This document shows positions 1 through 10,674 of a stretch of 42,500 nt of DNA, piece after piece. The stretch spans positions 410,334-452,833 of the forward strand of contig CAUYUJ010006302.1 of the NCBI GenBank assembly GCA_963575745.1, written 5' to 3'. Within the stretch, counting starts at the first letter, position 1. Each line of letters starts with the position of its first letter. The notes below the pieces were generated by a model that did no database searches, had not been told where the DNA came from, and was given only the letters and a program-made list of their open reading frames with translations. Both the position numbers and the translations under genes were made by a program. This stretch comes from Prorocentrum cordatum (Eukaryota; Sar; Dinophyceae; Prorocentrales; Prorocentraceae).

Positions 1-640
1 AGCGATAGTGAGATCGATTGTCGGATCAATAGTGAGATCGACTGAGCGAGATCGCTCGTGAGATCGATAGTGAAATCGATAGTGAGATCGGTAGTGCGGT
101 CGATTGGGTGAGATCGATCGTGAGATCGATAGTGAGCTCGGTGGCGAAGCCGATAGTAAGACTGATAGTGAGGACGATAGTCGTATCGATTGAGTGGCAT
201 CAATAAATCGATCATGATATCGGTTGAGAGAGATCGGTAGTGAGATCGATAGTGAGATCGATAGCGAGATCGATTGGGTGAGATCGATAGTGAGATCCAT
301 GGTGGGATCGACCGTGAGATCGTAGGAAGATCGAGAGTGATATCCATAATTTATACCGGTCATTAGATTGATTGAATGAGGCGTATGGTGAGATCGAGAG
401 TGACCTCGATGATGATATCGTGAGACTGATACTGAGAGCGATCCTGGGATCGATCGTGAGATCGTTCGTGAGATCGATCGTGGAATCGATAGTGGGGTCG
501 ATAGTCATATCAATTATGCGATCGATCGTGATGTCGATAGTGAGATCGATAACGAGATCAAGTGAGATCGGTAGTGAGGTCGAAAGTGAGATCGATTGAG
601 TGAAGAACCGTGAGATCGATCGTGAAATCGAAAGTGAGGT
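1..640. repeat. 12-bp degenerate satellite (GTGAGATCGATA)n
   Basis: The first 640 bases are a degenerate array of a 12-bp unit close to GTGAGATCGATA, with many single-base variants and short interruptions. It runs off the left edge. Because 12 is a multiple of 3, it leaves long open frames on both strands (IDLT repeats on minus), which are by-products and not genes. Confidence 0.9.
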
Positions 641-760
641 CGACCAGGAACTTGGGAACCCGGGAATTAGAAACTGGAACCTCGGGAACCCCGCCGCCCA
701 CCGACATCGGCCCAGAACCAGCAACCGGGAACCGGGGAACCCAGAACCAGAAACCCATGA
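641..760. repeat. Low-complexity GGGAACC-like repeat
   Basis: Irregular short repeats of GGGAACC, CCAGAACCAG and similar heptamers follow the satellite. No coding potential is seen. Confidence 0.6.
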
Positions 761-1339
761 GCTCGGCCGCCTACCGAAATCGGCCGGGAACTTTCGACAA
801 ATCTTTCAATCTCTGCTAGGAAGCCTTTCGTGCAAGCACTGATTGCGGAGTACAAGGGCACGCGACTACCAGGAGAAGTGGTCGCCCTGCTCGTTGGGAG
901 GAGCAGGCCTTTTTCGAATCGATCGGCCTCCCTGCGTTCAGAGGGGCCGTCGAGGACTAAATTGGCAACGTGCAGGTGCACTCGAGGCTCGCCCATCCTG
1001 TAGTCACGGGAACCTCTCTCTCCTCACCCCCCTCGCCCCTCGTCCCATTTCCTCCGCCATTCCCCCTCCGCACCCGCATCCTCTTTCCCCCGTCTCTCCT
1101 CCAAGCCTCGAGCCTGTGGGCAATTTCATCCGAAGATCGGCGCCTTACACCGCCTCCTTCCTCCTCCTCCTGCTTCCCCTTCTCCTCCTCCTTATCCTTC
1201 TCAATTCCTTGTCCTTCTAGATTCTAGATAGTTCCTCCCTGTCGCACCTCGAGGCCAGTCGGAAGGGCGGGGGGCCGGGCGTTTTGCTTGAGACTTCTTT
1301 ACCATCGATGATCCTGAAGCTTAAAACAAGGAAGCAGTT
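761..1339. other. Gene-free stretch with polypyrimidine tract
   Basis: No recognisable gene. Bases about 1010-1215 are a strongly pyrimidine-rich (CT/CCT) tract. The rest is unique-looking sequence without supported features. Confidence 0.6.
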
Positions 1340-1510
1340 CCGCAACTGGAGGGCGGGTGGTTTTCAACATGTTGTTTTCACTTTGGCGCCGCGCGCATTC
1401 GTTAAAACAATTGAGATCGTTTCACGAATTGAGGGCGGGTGGTTTTCAAATGTGGATCTCGCCGTAACGCTGCGCACATTCGTTTGAAACATTCGCACGG
1501 GCTTCACGTG
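1340..1510. repeat. Dispersed 83-bp unit, about two copies
   Basis: Two units of the dispersed repeat 'ACGGATTGAGGGCGGGT..TTTTCAAAATGTGG..CTCGC..GCGCCGCGCACATTCGTTT'. The same unit recurs at about 1905-1960, 9140-9480, 23690-24080, 27960-28385 and 35090-35515. Confidence 0.75.
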
Positions 1511-2009
1511 GGAGCCTGCAATATATCAGGTGATGCATTCGGCTGATCATTGTGATTTTTGGGAGCTTACAGGGGGCGCCGAGTTGCAGCCCAGGTGTGC
1601 GGTGTGGCACGGTGTTCCACTGTCGCGACGTTGGTGCAGAGTGTTTCTGCGACGCTGTCGTCGCCCCCCCCCCCTCTTCTCCGATTCTCGCAAGTTGTTC
1701 CCCCACTGGTATCAGCATTGGTGTCCGCGGTCCTGCCCCCCCTCCTCCAGGCGAAAGTCTCTGTCGATTCTGGCATTTTGTTGGGGGATTGGCGGATATT
1801 TTTTCCAATGCGTTTTCGATTTGTGTATATTTTGTTGGTGTGTTTTCCCTGCGACATTTGGCCAACATATATGCACCAATCCGCTGAGCACGGGTTGATA
1901 GCGGCTCTTTTTCAAAATGTGGTTCTCGCCTTAGCACCGCGAACACTCGTCTTAAATTTGTTTGTCGAAGGGTCCAACCAGATGCAGTGGTGGGTACCGT
2001 CGTTGTGTG
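1511..2009. other. Gene-free spacer
   Basis: No gene is supported. It holds a C-rich stretch near 1665-1745 and one partial 83-bp dispersed unit at about 1905-1960. Overlapping open frames of 67-188 codons exist on both strands, but none shows a recognisable domain. Confidence 0.5.
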
Positions 2010-2868
2010 CATTGCCGTCGGTGGATCTCCTTATGGTTATGGGGCCACGAAGCGCGTGAAGTGTGTACCGAAACGTGGCGGGGCCGCCATGCGGGCGCTG
2101 CCGCTGGGGCCTTCGGTGGAGCTCCATGTGGGGCCACGAAACGTTCGAGGGGGTCGCGGAAACGGGAGGTGGAACCGCATGTGGGCGCTGCCATTGGGGC
2201 CTGAGGCGGAGCCCCCAATGGGGCCATGAAGCGTGTGAAGGTTCAACGGGCTGGGGGTGGAATTGCATGCGGGCGCTGCCGCTGGGGCCTCTGGTGGAGC
2301 TCAATGTGGGGACCACGACGCATGCGAGGGATTCGCCGACATGGAGGGGGAAATTGCATGCGGGCGCTGCCACTGGGGCCTTCGATAGAGCTCCCTATGG
2401 GGGCACGAAACGTATAAGGGGTGTGGCGAAATGGATGGTGAAACTGTATGCGGGTGGTGTCACTGGGGCCATCGGTGGAGCTCCCTATGGGGTCACGAAG
2501 CGTGGGAGGCTGTTCGCCGAATTGGCGGGTGGAGCTGCATGCGGGTGCTGCCACTGGGGCCTTCGGTGGAGCTCCATTTGGGCTACGGAACGTGTGAGGG
2601 GTGTGCCGAAATTGGCGGATGGAATTGCATGAGGGCGCTGCCACTGAGGCCTTCGGTGGAGCTCCATCTGGGGCGCGGAACGTGCGAGGGATGTGCCGGA
2701 ATGGAGGTGGATTTGCAGGCGGGCGCTGCCACTGGGGCCTTCGGTAGAGCTCCCCCTGGGGCCACGAAACGTGCGAGGGGTGCACTGAAATGGTGGTGGA
2801 ACTGCATGCGAGCGCTGCCACTGGGGCCTTAGGTGGAGCTCTCCATGGGACCACGAAGCCGATTTTGG
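2010..2868. repeat. 90-bp tandem repeat, about nine copies
   Basis: The anchor GCGGGCGCTG recurs at 2091, 2181, 2269, 2360, 2450, 2541, 2631, 2719 and 2808, i.e. every 88-91 bases. Each unit contains 'CTGCCACTGGGGCCTTCGG' then 'GGAGCTCCA' and 'GGGGCCACGAA'. The period is a multiple of 3, so a frame stays open for 189 codons (30-residue repeat with CHWGLRWSS) and another on minus for 203 codons. I treat both as repeat by-products. The last two units reappear at 8770-8966. Confidence 0.9.
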
Positions 2869-3730
2869 CAACGATTTTGTAAATCCCCCGCCAGATGTTT
2901 TTTGTATTTTCTGTTTTTTTGTTGAGATTTCTTCATCAGCTGCTGTCGCGCTGCCGACGTGCGCCCCAAGTTGGGCATCTGCGTTGCGTGCTGTGCCGCG
3001 TGCGCGGTGCAGCGCGGGTTGTGCCGTTCGCGCGGCGCCCCGCGGTCGGCGCCGAGGTTGTGGCGTTTCCTCGCGGCGCCGCACGCGAGGTGCCGCGAAC
3101 GCACCGCCGATTCTGCAGCCGTCGTTGAATTTGTGGTGTCGTGTGCCTGGAGTTGCGGGCGCGGTGTTGCGCGGTGCTTCTTTCGCGTGCGCGTGCGTGC
3201 CTTGCGCGCGGTGCACAGTTCGATGCGCATCGTGCTGCGTGCCAGCGCGGTACCGTGCACATAGCGCCACGTACGTGCTGCCGCGCGAGGTGCCCGGTGT
3301 TTGCGTACGGTGCCGCGTGTGCGGCGCCGTGTGCGCGGCCTGCGTGGTGCCACGTGCGTGGCGTTGCGTTGCTGGTGCCGCTCACGGGACCTCTGGTCTG
3401 TGCGTGTATGAGGTCTTGCCCAAGCGCGCCGCGCCGCGCCATGCGCGGCACGTTGCGCGTGTCGGGTTGCTCGCGTCGCGGAGGTCTCCCGCCATGCGCG
3501 TGCGAAGTACACGGAGAGAGCGGGAGAGGATGAGAGGAGAAGCGAGGGGGGGAAGCTAGGGAGGAAAGGGGGGCCATGCGAGATGGTAGGCGGAAGGGAG
3601 GGAAGAGCGGGGGAGGGATGGGGCGGCAAGGGGGGGAGGTGTTTGGAGTAGGGGCAATCGTGCGAGTGCGACAATTGTTAGCACCCCAGTCGCGAGTGGG
3701 CTACAAGCGGTGCGTTAAGGCCGGGCTCTG
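2869..3730. other. CpG/GC-rich low-complexity region
   Basis: Bases 2940-3480 are an irregular GC-rich sequence dominated by GCGC, TGCG and GCCGCG words. Bases 3495-3650 are purine-rich (GGGAGAGG, GGGAAGG). Long open frames on both strands reflect base composition. No domain is recognisable. Confidence 0.6.
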
Positions 3731-5364
3731 GGATAAAATTCTCTTGGCAAAGCAACCTAACAGCGATGTGTATAAGCATATTTGGAAACATTCCCCTTAA
3801 GATTCAGGTGAGAATCCAGTTGTAGAATTCTGCTGTTCTCGCAGTCGCAGTCGCATTCGCAATGACCGTCGCAGTGGCAACGGCCTTAGGATCCAATGGA
3901 ATCCCACGGATTCCTGAGGATGCTTAACTATGCCTACGGATTCCCAAGGATGCCTACGGATTCCTAAGGATTCCTAGGGATTCCTAAGGACTCCTATGGA
4001 TTCCTACGGATGCTTCAACCTGCCTCAGTTTCAGCCTCAACCTCAGCCTGCGTCGGCTTGCCTCAGCCTCAGCCTCAGCCTGCCTCGGCCTCAGTCTCAG
4101 CCTGCCTCAGCCTCAGCCTCAGCCTGCCTCGGCCTCAGCCTGCGTCAGCCTCAGCTTCAGCCTGCCTCAGCGTCAGCCTGCCTCAGCCTCAGCCTCAGCC
4201 TCAGCCTCAGCCTCAGCCTCAGCCTGCCTCGGCGTGCCTCAACCTCAGCCTCAGCCTGCCTCGGCCTCAGACTGTCTCAGCCTCAGTCTGCCTCAGCCTC
4301 CCCTCCTCCCCCCCCCCTTCCCCCCCCCAATTCAGCCTCACCTTGTCTCAGCTTCGGTCTGCCTCGGCTTCATCCTCAGCCTCAGCCTCAGTCTCAGCCT
4401 CAGCCTGTCTCGGCCTGAACCTGCCTCGGCCTCAGCCTCAGCCTGCCTCAGCCTCAGCCTGCCTCAGCCTCAGCCTCAGCCTCAGCCTGTCTCAGGCCCA
4501 GCCTGCCTCAGCATCAGCCTCAGCCTCAGCCTCAGCCTGCCTCGGCTTGCCTCGGCCTCAGCCTCAGCCTGCCTCGGCCTCAGCTCAGCCTCAGCCTGCC
4601 TCAGCCTTAGCCTCAGCCTTCCTCAGCCTCAGCCTGCCTCATCCTCAGCCTCAGCCTGCCTCGGCCTCAGCCTGCGTCAGCCTCAGCCTCAGCCTGCCTC
4701 AGCCTCAGCCTGCCACAGCCTCAGCCTCAGCCTGCCTCGGCGTGCCTCAGCCTCAGCCTCAGCCTGCCTCGGCCTCAGCCTGCCTCGGCTTCAGCCTGCC
4801 TCAGCTCGGGCATTCAAAATATGGCACAGGACTTGTCTTCAGGGAACACGAAGATCACGAAGTGGCTCACGGTTGGCTCCGGGGAATCAAAATATGCTGC
4901 AGGAGTGGTGTTCTGGGAACACGAAGAACACGAAGTGGCCTACAGTTGGCTCCGGGCATTCAAAATTAGCTTGGGAATTGCGTTCTGAGAACATGAAGAA
5001 CACGAAGTGGTGTACAGTTGGCTCCTGGCATTCAAAATGTGGCCTGGGAGTGGTGTTCTGGGAGCACGAAGAACACGAAGTGGCCTACAGTTGGTTCCGG
5101 GCATTCAAAATGTGGCCTGGGAGTGGTGTTCTGGGAGCACGAAGAACACGAAGTGGCCTACAGTTGGGTCCGGGCATTCAAAATGTGGCCTGGGAGTGCT
5201 GTTCTGTTGGCTCCGGGCAGACAAAATGTAGCTCCTGGCAATGAAAATGGGGAGCCCCCAGATTCCCGCGGCACCCGTCCGGCATCTGCCCAGACCCCCT
5301 TGGGGAGTCATGATGGTCTCTTTTGGGACCACTAGAAACCTATCAGTCTTCGCTGTTAGGTAAT
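3731..5364. repeat. Composite repeat module, copy 1
   Basis: A module of ordered parts: a header (3731-3890, with GCAAAGCAACCTAACAGCGA and CGCAGTCGCAGTCGCATTCG), a decamer array of GGATTCCTAA type (3895-4010), a (CCTCAG)n hexamer array broken by CCTGCCTCGG (4012-4806), a 73-bp tandem array (4807-5215; GCATTCAAAA anchors at 4956, 5028, 5101, 5174) and a tail ending in CAGTCTTCGCTGTTAGGTAA. The same parts in the same order form 6651-8323. Open frames reading SASACLGL, PQPQPA or LSLSLS come from the hexamer array. Confidence 0.92.
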
Positions 5365-5607
5365 ATCTGGCGTTCCGGTTCTGGGGTTCCTGTTTTTTTT
5401 TCTCCGCGGCGCCTTGCACTAAGTCCATACAGCCAGGGGATGCGGGTGCCTCCCTCCCCTCCCCCTGCCGCCCTCCCCTCCCCCTCCCTCCCGCCCCCCC
5501 CCCTCTCCCGGTCAGGTTCTTTTCTTCCCTCTGTCCGCCTCCCTCTCTCCCTCTGTCCGTTTTCAGCCCCCCCCTCGTTCCCCCGGGACGAGGCACCCCC
5601 GGAACGA
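5365..5607. other. Polypyrimidine/C-rich tract
   Basis: Mainly CT- and C-rich sequence (about 5440-5600) with no gene. It separates the module tail from the 12-bp CACGATTTTGCC array. Confidence 0.6.
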
Positions 5608-5822
5608 CCCCCGGGGCCACGATTTCGCCCACGATTTTGCCAACGATTTCGCCCCACGATTCTGCCCACGATTTTGCCCACGATTTTGCCCACGATTTGC
5701 TTCCGATTTTGCAGACGATTCGACTGCCCACGATTTTGACCACGATTTTGAACACGATTTTGTTTCATTATGATTCGAATTAACGGAAAATCGTGAACAA
5801 AATCGTGGGCGAAAATCGTGGC
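5608..5822. repeat. 12-bp CACGATTTTGCC array flipping into inverted orientation
   Basis: About ten units of CACGATTTTGCC on the plus strand (5618-5763) are followed, after a spacer of about 20 bases, by three units in reverse complement (AAAATCGTGAACAAAATCGT..., 5785-5822). The two halves can form a hairpin with arms of about 40 bases. Confidence 0.85.
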
Positions 5823-6650
5823 TCGTCCCAGGGGTTGCCCCGGGGTGGCCCCACGGGTGCCCCCAGGGGGTGGCCTGGGGGGGTGCCTCGTCCTGGGCCC
5901 GGACCGGGGCGCCGCTCCAGGGTGCCCGGCGCGCGGCGGCGGAGGGCGGGGGCGCAGAAGAGGGGGGGGGCCGGGGAGGGGCACTGGTGAGGGGCCGGTA
6001 GTGGGTGGAGGACAGGGAAGGGGCGGGCAGGGGCAGGTGGAGGGCAGGGAAGGGGGAGGTGCGCGGGGAGCGGAGGGGAAAGGAGGGGCAAAGGGGCCGC
6101 AGCTGTTGGTCTTGAGGGCCGACGCTTTCGGAAACGGCCCACTGAATGCCAGCGCAGCCCCGCCCACCTGCTCAGTCTCGCGCAGTGGCTCCCGCGGGGG
6201 CCCTGGCCGCTTCTGCCGCGGCGCCGGCGGCCGCGAATGCTCCCGCCAAGCGGGGCTTACTGGAGCAGCGCGTGGTCCTGGATAGGGCTCGGCGCGAGGC
6301 GTTCGCCCCTTTCCGCCGCGTCGCGGCAGGGGGCAGCAGCGGGAGTTAGAGCAGGGAACGCAATTTGAGGAACGCCACGATATTTACCGTGTGCGCGACG
6401 AGGGGTGGCGGCGAGGGCAGGCCCCCCCCGCCCGCGCGCGCCGCTTCGCGTCCCGAGGCCGCGCGCGGCGCGCGAGCCATTCCGGGGCGCCCGGGGCGCG
6501 GCGCAAACAAGGGTGAAAAAACGTTTATTGCGCTCCTCTAAAAGCCGCCGCGAGACACGCGCCCTCTCGAGCAGCGATAGAATGAACGCCCCGGGCCGCT
6601 GCGGGCCTCCCAGAAACGACCGTCTTCACTCGAGCGGCGTATTGGCTTGT
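5823..6650. other. GC-rich spacer with one weak open frame
   Basis: G-rich to 6110. A 67-codon frame from ATG 6146 to stop 6349 has an Ala/Pro-rich start and a mixed-charge end (LLEQRVVLDRARREAF). It looks more protein-like than its surroundings, but its codon ends are mixed and nothing matches a family I know, so I do not call a gene. 6380-6500 is GC-rich low complexity. Confidence 0.35.
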
Positions 6651-8323
6651 CAAAATTAATTATCCCAGCAAAGCAACCTAACAGCGATGTGTACAAGCAT
6701 ATCTGGAAGCATCCCCCTTAAGATTCAGATGGGAATCCAGTTGTAGAATTCTGCTGTTCTCGCAGTCGCAGTCGCATTCGCAATGACAGTCGCAGCGGCA
6801 ACGGCCTTAGGATCCAATGGGATCCCAATCCTAAGGATTCCTGAGGATGTTTAACTATGCCTACGGATTCCTAAGGATGCCGGCGGGTTCCTGAGGATTC
6901 CTAAGGATTCCTATGGATCCCTACGGATTCCTACGGATGCCTCCGCCTGCCTCAGTTTCAGTTTCAGCCTCAGCCTGCCTCGGCTTGCCTCAGCCTCAGC
7001 CTGCCTCGGCCTCAGCCTCAGCCTGCCTCAGCCTCAGCCTCAGCCTGTCTCGGCCTCAGCCTGCGTCAGCCTCAGCCTCAGCCTGCCTCAGCCTCAGCTT
7101 CAGCCTCAGCCTCAGCGTCAGCTTCAGCCTCAGCCTCAGCCTCAGCCTCAGCCTCAGCCTCAGCCTCAGCCTCAGCCCCAGCCTGCCTCGGCGTGCCTCC
7201 GCCTCAGCCTCAGCCTGCCTCGGCCTCAGCCTGCGTCGGCCTCAGCCTGCCTCAGCCTCCCCCCCCCTCCCCTTCCCCCCCTCCATTCAGCTTCACCTTG
7301 TCACAGCTTCGGCCTGCTTCGGCCTCAGCCTCAGCCTCAGCCTCAGTCTCAGCCTCAGCCTGTCTCGGCCTGCACCTGCGTCGGCCTCAGCCTCAGCCTG
7401 CGTCAGCCTCAGCCTGCCTCAGCCTCAGCCTCAGCCTCAGCCTGCCTCAGCCTCAGCCTCAGCCTCAGCCTCAGCCTCAGCCTCAGCCTCAGCCTGCCTC
7501 AGCCTCAGCCTCAGCCTCAGCCTCGGCCTCAGCCTCAGCCCTCAGCCTCAGCCTCTCAGCCTCAGCCTCAGCCTCAGCCTGCCTCAGCCTCAGCCTGCCT
7601 CAGCCTCAGCCTCAGCCTGCCTCGGCCTCAGCTTGCGTCAGCCTCAGCCCCAGCCTGCCTCAGCCTCAGCCTGCCTCAGCCTCAGCCTCAGCCTGCCTCG
7701 GCGTGCCTCAGCCTCAGCCTCAGCTTGCCTCGGCCTCAGCCTGCCTCGGCCTCAGATTGCCTCAGCTCGGGCACTCGAAATATGGCGCAGGACTGGTGTT
7801 CTGGAAACGCGAAGATCACGAAGTGGCCCACAGTTGGCTCCGGGCAATCAAAATATGGTGCACGAGTGGTGTTCTGGGAACACAAAGAACACGAAGTGGC
7901 CTACAGTTGGCTCTGGGCATTCAAAATTAACGTGGGAATGGTGTTCTGGGATCACGAAGAACACGAAGTGGCCTACAGTTGGCTCCGGGCAATCAAAATA
8001 TGGTGCACGAGTGGTGTTCTGGGAACACAAAGAACACGAAGTGGCCTACAGTTGGCTCTGGGCATTCAAAATTAACGTGGGAATGGTGTTCTGGGAGCAC
8101 GAAGAACACGAAGTGGCTTACAGTTGGCTCAGGGCATTCAAAATGTGGCCTGGGAGTGCTGTTCTGTTGGCTCTGGGCAGTCAAAATGTGGCCCCTGGCA
8201 GTGAAAATGGGGAGTCCCCGGATTCCCGCGGCACCGGTCCGGCATCTGCCCAGACCCCCCTGGGGAGTCATGCTATTTTTTTTGAGCCCACTAGAAGCCC
8301 ATCAGTCTTCGCGGTTCGGTAAT
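6651..8323. repeat. Composite repeat module, copy 2
   Basis: Second copy of the 3731-5364 module: header 6651-6830, GGATTCCTAA array to 6945, (CCTCAG)n array 6946-7768, 73-bp-type array 7769-8170 and tail to GCGGTTCGGTAA. The third array is partly organised as a 145-bp dimer: GCAATCAAAATATGG starts at 7844 and again at 7989 with nearly identical following sequence. The 469-codon frame here is a repeat by-product. Confidence 0.92.
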
Positions 8324-8769
8324 TTCGTAGTTGAGTCAGAGGGGCTGGGCTCGCCTGCCCGCGAGGGGGCCATTGTGGATTCAGCCCCCTTTGAGAAAGC
8401 ACGCAAGGCCCCCTTCGGCCATGCTCGAGCCGTCGAACGGATGGGGGGCGCATCGGGGGCCACGACTGCGCGCGGGAGTGCGCGTGGGAGCGTTGGACGC
8501 GCGCGTCGCCCAACGACCGCAGGGTGAAGTGTCGCCGCGGCGGAGAGATCCACGGCGGCCACATGGCGTCGTGGATTCGGGCCCGCCTTGGTCGCGCCTT
8601 CGCAGCCTGCGCGGCGCGTCTCAGCAGCAGGAGGAGGCGGCGCGCGACAATGCGATAACGCTCGGGCGGCCCACGATGCCATCCCAATGCCAAGCTCCAG
8701 GACGTCGACATGATGAAAAATTCTCAGTTTCAAAATCGTTGCGGTTCCTTGGGGGGGAGGCGGCCTCGC
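8324..8769. other. Gene-free spacer
   Basis: GC-rich sequence with competing open frames on both strands and no recognisable motif. Confidence 0.5.
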
Positions 8770-8966
8770 AACATCTGGGGCGCGGAACGTGCGAGGGATG
8801 TGCCGGAATGGAGGTGGATTTGCAGGCGGGCGCTGCCACTGGGGCCTTCGGTAAAGCTCCCCCTGGGGCCACGAAGCGTGCGAGGGGTGCACTGAAATAG
8901 TGGTGGAACTGCATGCGAGCGCTGCCACTGGGGCCTTAGGTGGAGCTCTCCATGGGACCACGAAGC
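8770..8966. repeat. Displaced copy of the end of the 90-bp array
   Basis: Nearly identical to 2668-2868, the last two units of the 90-bp array, including the unusual GGTGGAGCTCTCCATGGGAC terminus. Differences include TAAAGCT for TAGAGCT and GAAATAG for GAAATGG. Similarity stops at CCACGAAG on the right in both copies. Confidence 0.9.
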
Positions 8967-9080
8967 GTGTGAGGGGTGCAGTGGAGAGGAGGAGGAGGGG
9001 GAGGAGAACAGGAGATGAGGAGGAGAGGAAGATGAGGAGAAGGAGGAGGAGGGAGGGGCCCGTGGGGGGAGGAGTGAGGT
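8967..9080. repeat. GGA-rich purine tract
   Basis: An almost pure purine run of GGAGGA/GGAGAA words. Confidence 0.8.
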
Positions 9081-9139
9081 GACGCGGGACGCTGTCTCTT
9101 CAAAACCAGGACCCAACACCACAGATGGTTGGGAACATT

Positions 9140-9790
9140 TGCAAGAGTTTCACGCATTGGGGACGGGTCGTTTTCAACATGTGGCTCTCGCTTTAGCGCC
9201 GCGCACTTTTGTTTAAAACGCTGGCTAGAGCGTCAAAGTGCGGTTCTCGCCTGAGCGCCGCGCGCGCTCGTTTAAAATAGTTGTAAGAGCTCCACGGATT
9301 GAGGGTGGGTCGTTTTCAAAGTGTGGCTCTCGCCTCAGCGCCGCGCACACTCGCTGCAAACCTGTGTAAGAGCTTCACGGATTGAGGGCGGGTTGTTTTC
9401 AAAATGTGGTTCTCGCTTTAGCGACGCGCACATTCGTTCGAGCAAGTTGTAAGAGTTCTACGGGTTCCCATGGTTCACGTATCAGGAATGGCGTCTTGGA
9501 AGGAGTTAGGATTGTCAGGGCACAACACGTACGTTGATTCGCGGTGGTGAAGTCCCAGGAACGGCGTTCTGGCACGATTCAGGATCGTAAACACGCAGCA
9601 GGCACGTTGATTCGTGGCGTTGGAGTCCCGAGAATGGTGTCTCGACATGTTTCAGATTTTTTCCACGGTTGTCTCCCAACGGGACACTTCCCTCAGTGGA
9701 AATGAACCCTGGATGGGGCCTATGAAGAGGGAGCTTGAAGAGAGGGTTTATTCCAACATCGTTGATGAGTCTTGGGTTTGCACTGGTCTT
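9140..9790. repeat. 83-bp dispersed unit array with shared tail
   Basis: About four units of the 83-bp dispersed repeat (TTTTCAA-anchors at 9171, 9313, 9396; one shortened unit near 9233) are followed by a tail with GGAACGGCGTTCTGGCA and GGGTTTATTCCAACATCG. The same order, array then tail, occurs at 27960-28580 and 35090-35710. Confidence 0.8.
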
Positions 9791-9945
9791 CCTCCTTCTC
9801 CTCCTCAGTCCTCCTCGGAGGAAGGGGGGAGCCTCCTCCTCCCCCTCCCCATCCCCCTCCCCTTTTCCCTTGTCGTCGCCCCTCCTCCCCCTCCCCATCG
9901 CCTTCGTCGTTGTCGTCATCTTGTCCCTCCTCCCGCGATGACACA
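9791..9945. repeat. Polypyrimidine tract
   Basis: CTCCTT/CCCCTCCCC-rich run. No coding evidence. Confidence 0.7.
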
Positions 9946-9993
9946 AGTCCAATCTGACCGATTGGCAGGTCCTCTGTCCAGTCTGCTCACCCC

Positions 9994-10171
9994 AGACATC
10001 CGACTTTTCGATTTGTTCGACACACGGGCCCCCGACCTCCCGACAACTTTTCTGGGACCGGTTTTTCATCCCGAGTCGTTTTTTGACGGTCCCGAGGCCC
10101 GGCGACGGCCCCGAGAGGCCAAGAATTGCAAACAAAAATCCGTCTCGGTTTTTTCGAGACGCCCGATGTCT
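9994..10171 (+). mobile_element. MITE-like element, family F3, copy 1
   Basis: About 178 bp with imperfect terminal inverted repeats beginning AGACATC(C/G)G. It is present again, inverted, at 19327-19502. It ends about 40 bases before the exon at 10213. Confidence 0.6.
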
Positions 10172-10212
10172 GCTCCCTGCGGCCGCTCCTTCTTCCGCCG
10201 CCTCCGGAGCAG

Positions 10213-10320
10213 GTGCTCTCGTCCCCGCCGGCGCCGAAGGACTACTGCCACGGCCAGGTGCCCAAGCGCTGCGACCTCGCCAAGGAGTTCGCGCACGCCG
10301 CGCGCCGAGCGCCCCGGGGG
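10213..10320 (+). CDS. Putative upstream exon of the Mei2-like gene
   Basis: A 108-base (36-codon) candidate exon. It is preceded by a pyrimidine-rich run ending in GGAGCAG (acceptor CAG|G) and followed by GGGG|GCAAGT, a GC-type donor. Nearly all codons end in G or C, and it reads VLSSPPAPKDYCHGQVPKRC then DLAKEFAHAARRAPRG. The spacing of Cys and His (KDYC..KRC..FAH) faintly resembles a CCCH finger lacking one cysteine, but I do not claim that. It ends in phase 0, which fits the phase-0 start of the next exon at 12032. Assignment to the same gene rests on strand, phase and matching splice signals. It could belong to another gene or be fortuitous. Confidence 0.45.
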
Positions 10321-10387
10321 GCAAGTATACACATTGTGCTTTTCGAATGCTTCGAGAGTTCTTTGATTTTGCTTTGGGGGGCCAAGA

Positions 10388-10494
10388 TCCTTTCATTTCT
10401 AATTGTTCTATCCTGGGCCTCTTCCTGGCCACTAGGGGGCCAGGAACAACTAGAAACGAGCACGATTAGAAATGAGCAGGATTAGAAATGAACG
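10388..10494. repeat. Short foldback (F6) downstream of the exon
   Basis: TTTCATTTCTAATTGTTC..CTTCCTGGCC on the left is imperfectly complementary to GGCCAGGAAC..GATTAGAAATGAAC on the right, around ACTAGG. Confidence 0.6.
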
Positions 10495-10674
10495 ACGTGT
10501 ATCCACATCCACCGCCGGTCGAGCATCCATCCCCCAGGCGTCCGTCGTGGATAATCCCTGCCTCGCGAAGATTCGAGCCGCATCTGGCCCACTAGCCGCC
10601 CCCGTCCAGAGGTTCTGAAGGCTTCGGCTTGCGCGCGTTCGGGTTGCGCGCAGACGGCCCCCCCCCCCAGGTAG

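Noticed and set aside
1-640. CRISPR-like array
   Set aside because: The repeats are directly adjacent 12-bp units without unique spacers, in a eukaryotic context.
4010-5244. Open frames of 319 and 336 codons (and 469 codons at 6913-8322)
   Set aside because: They are translations of the (CCTCAG)n and 73-bp arrays. All three frames are open and there is no domain.
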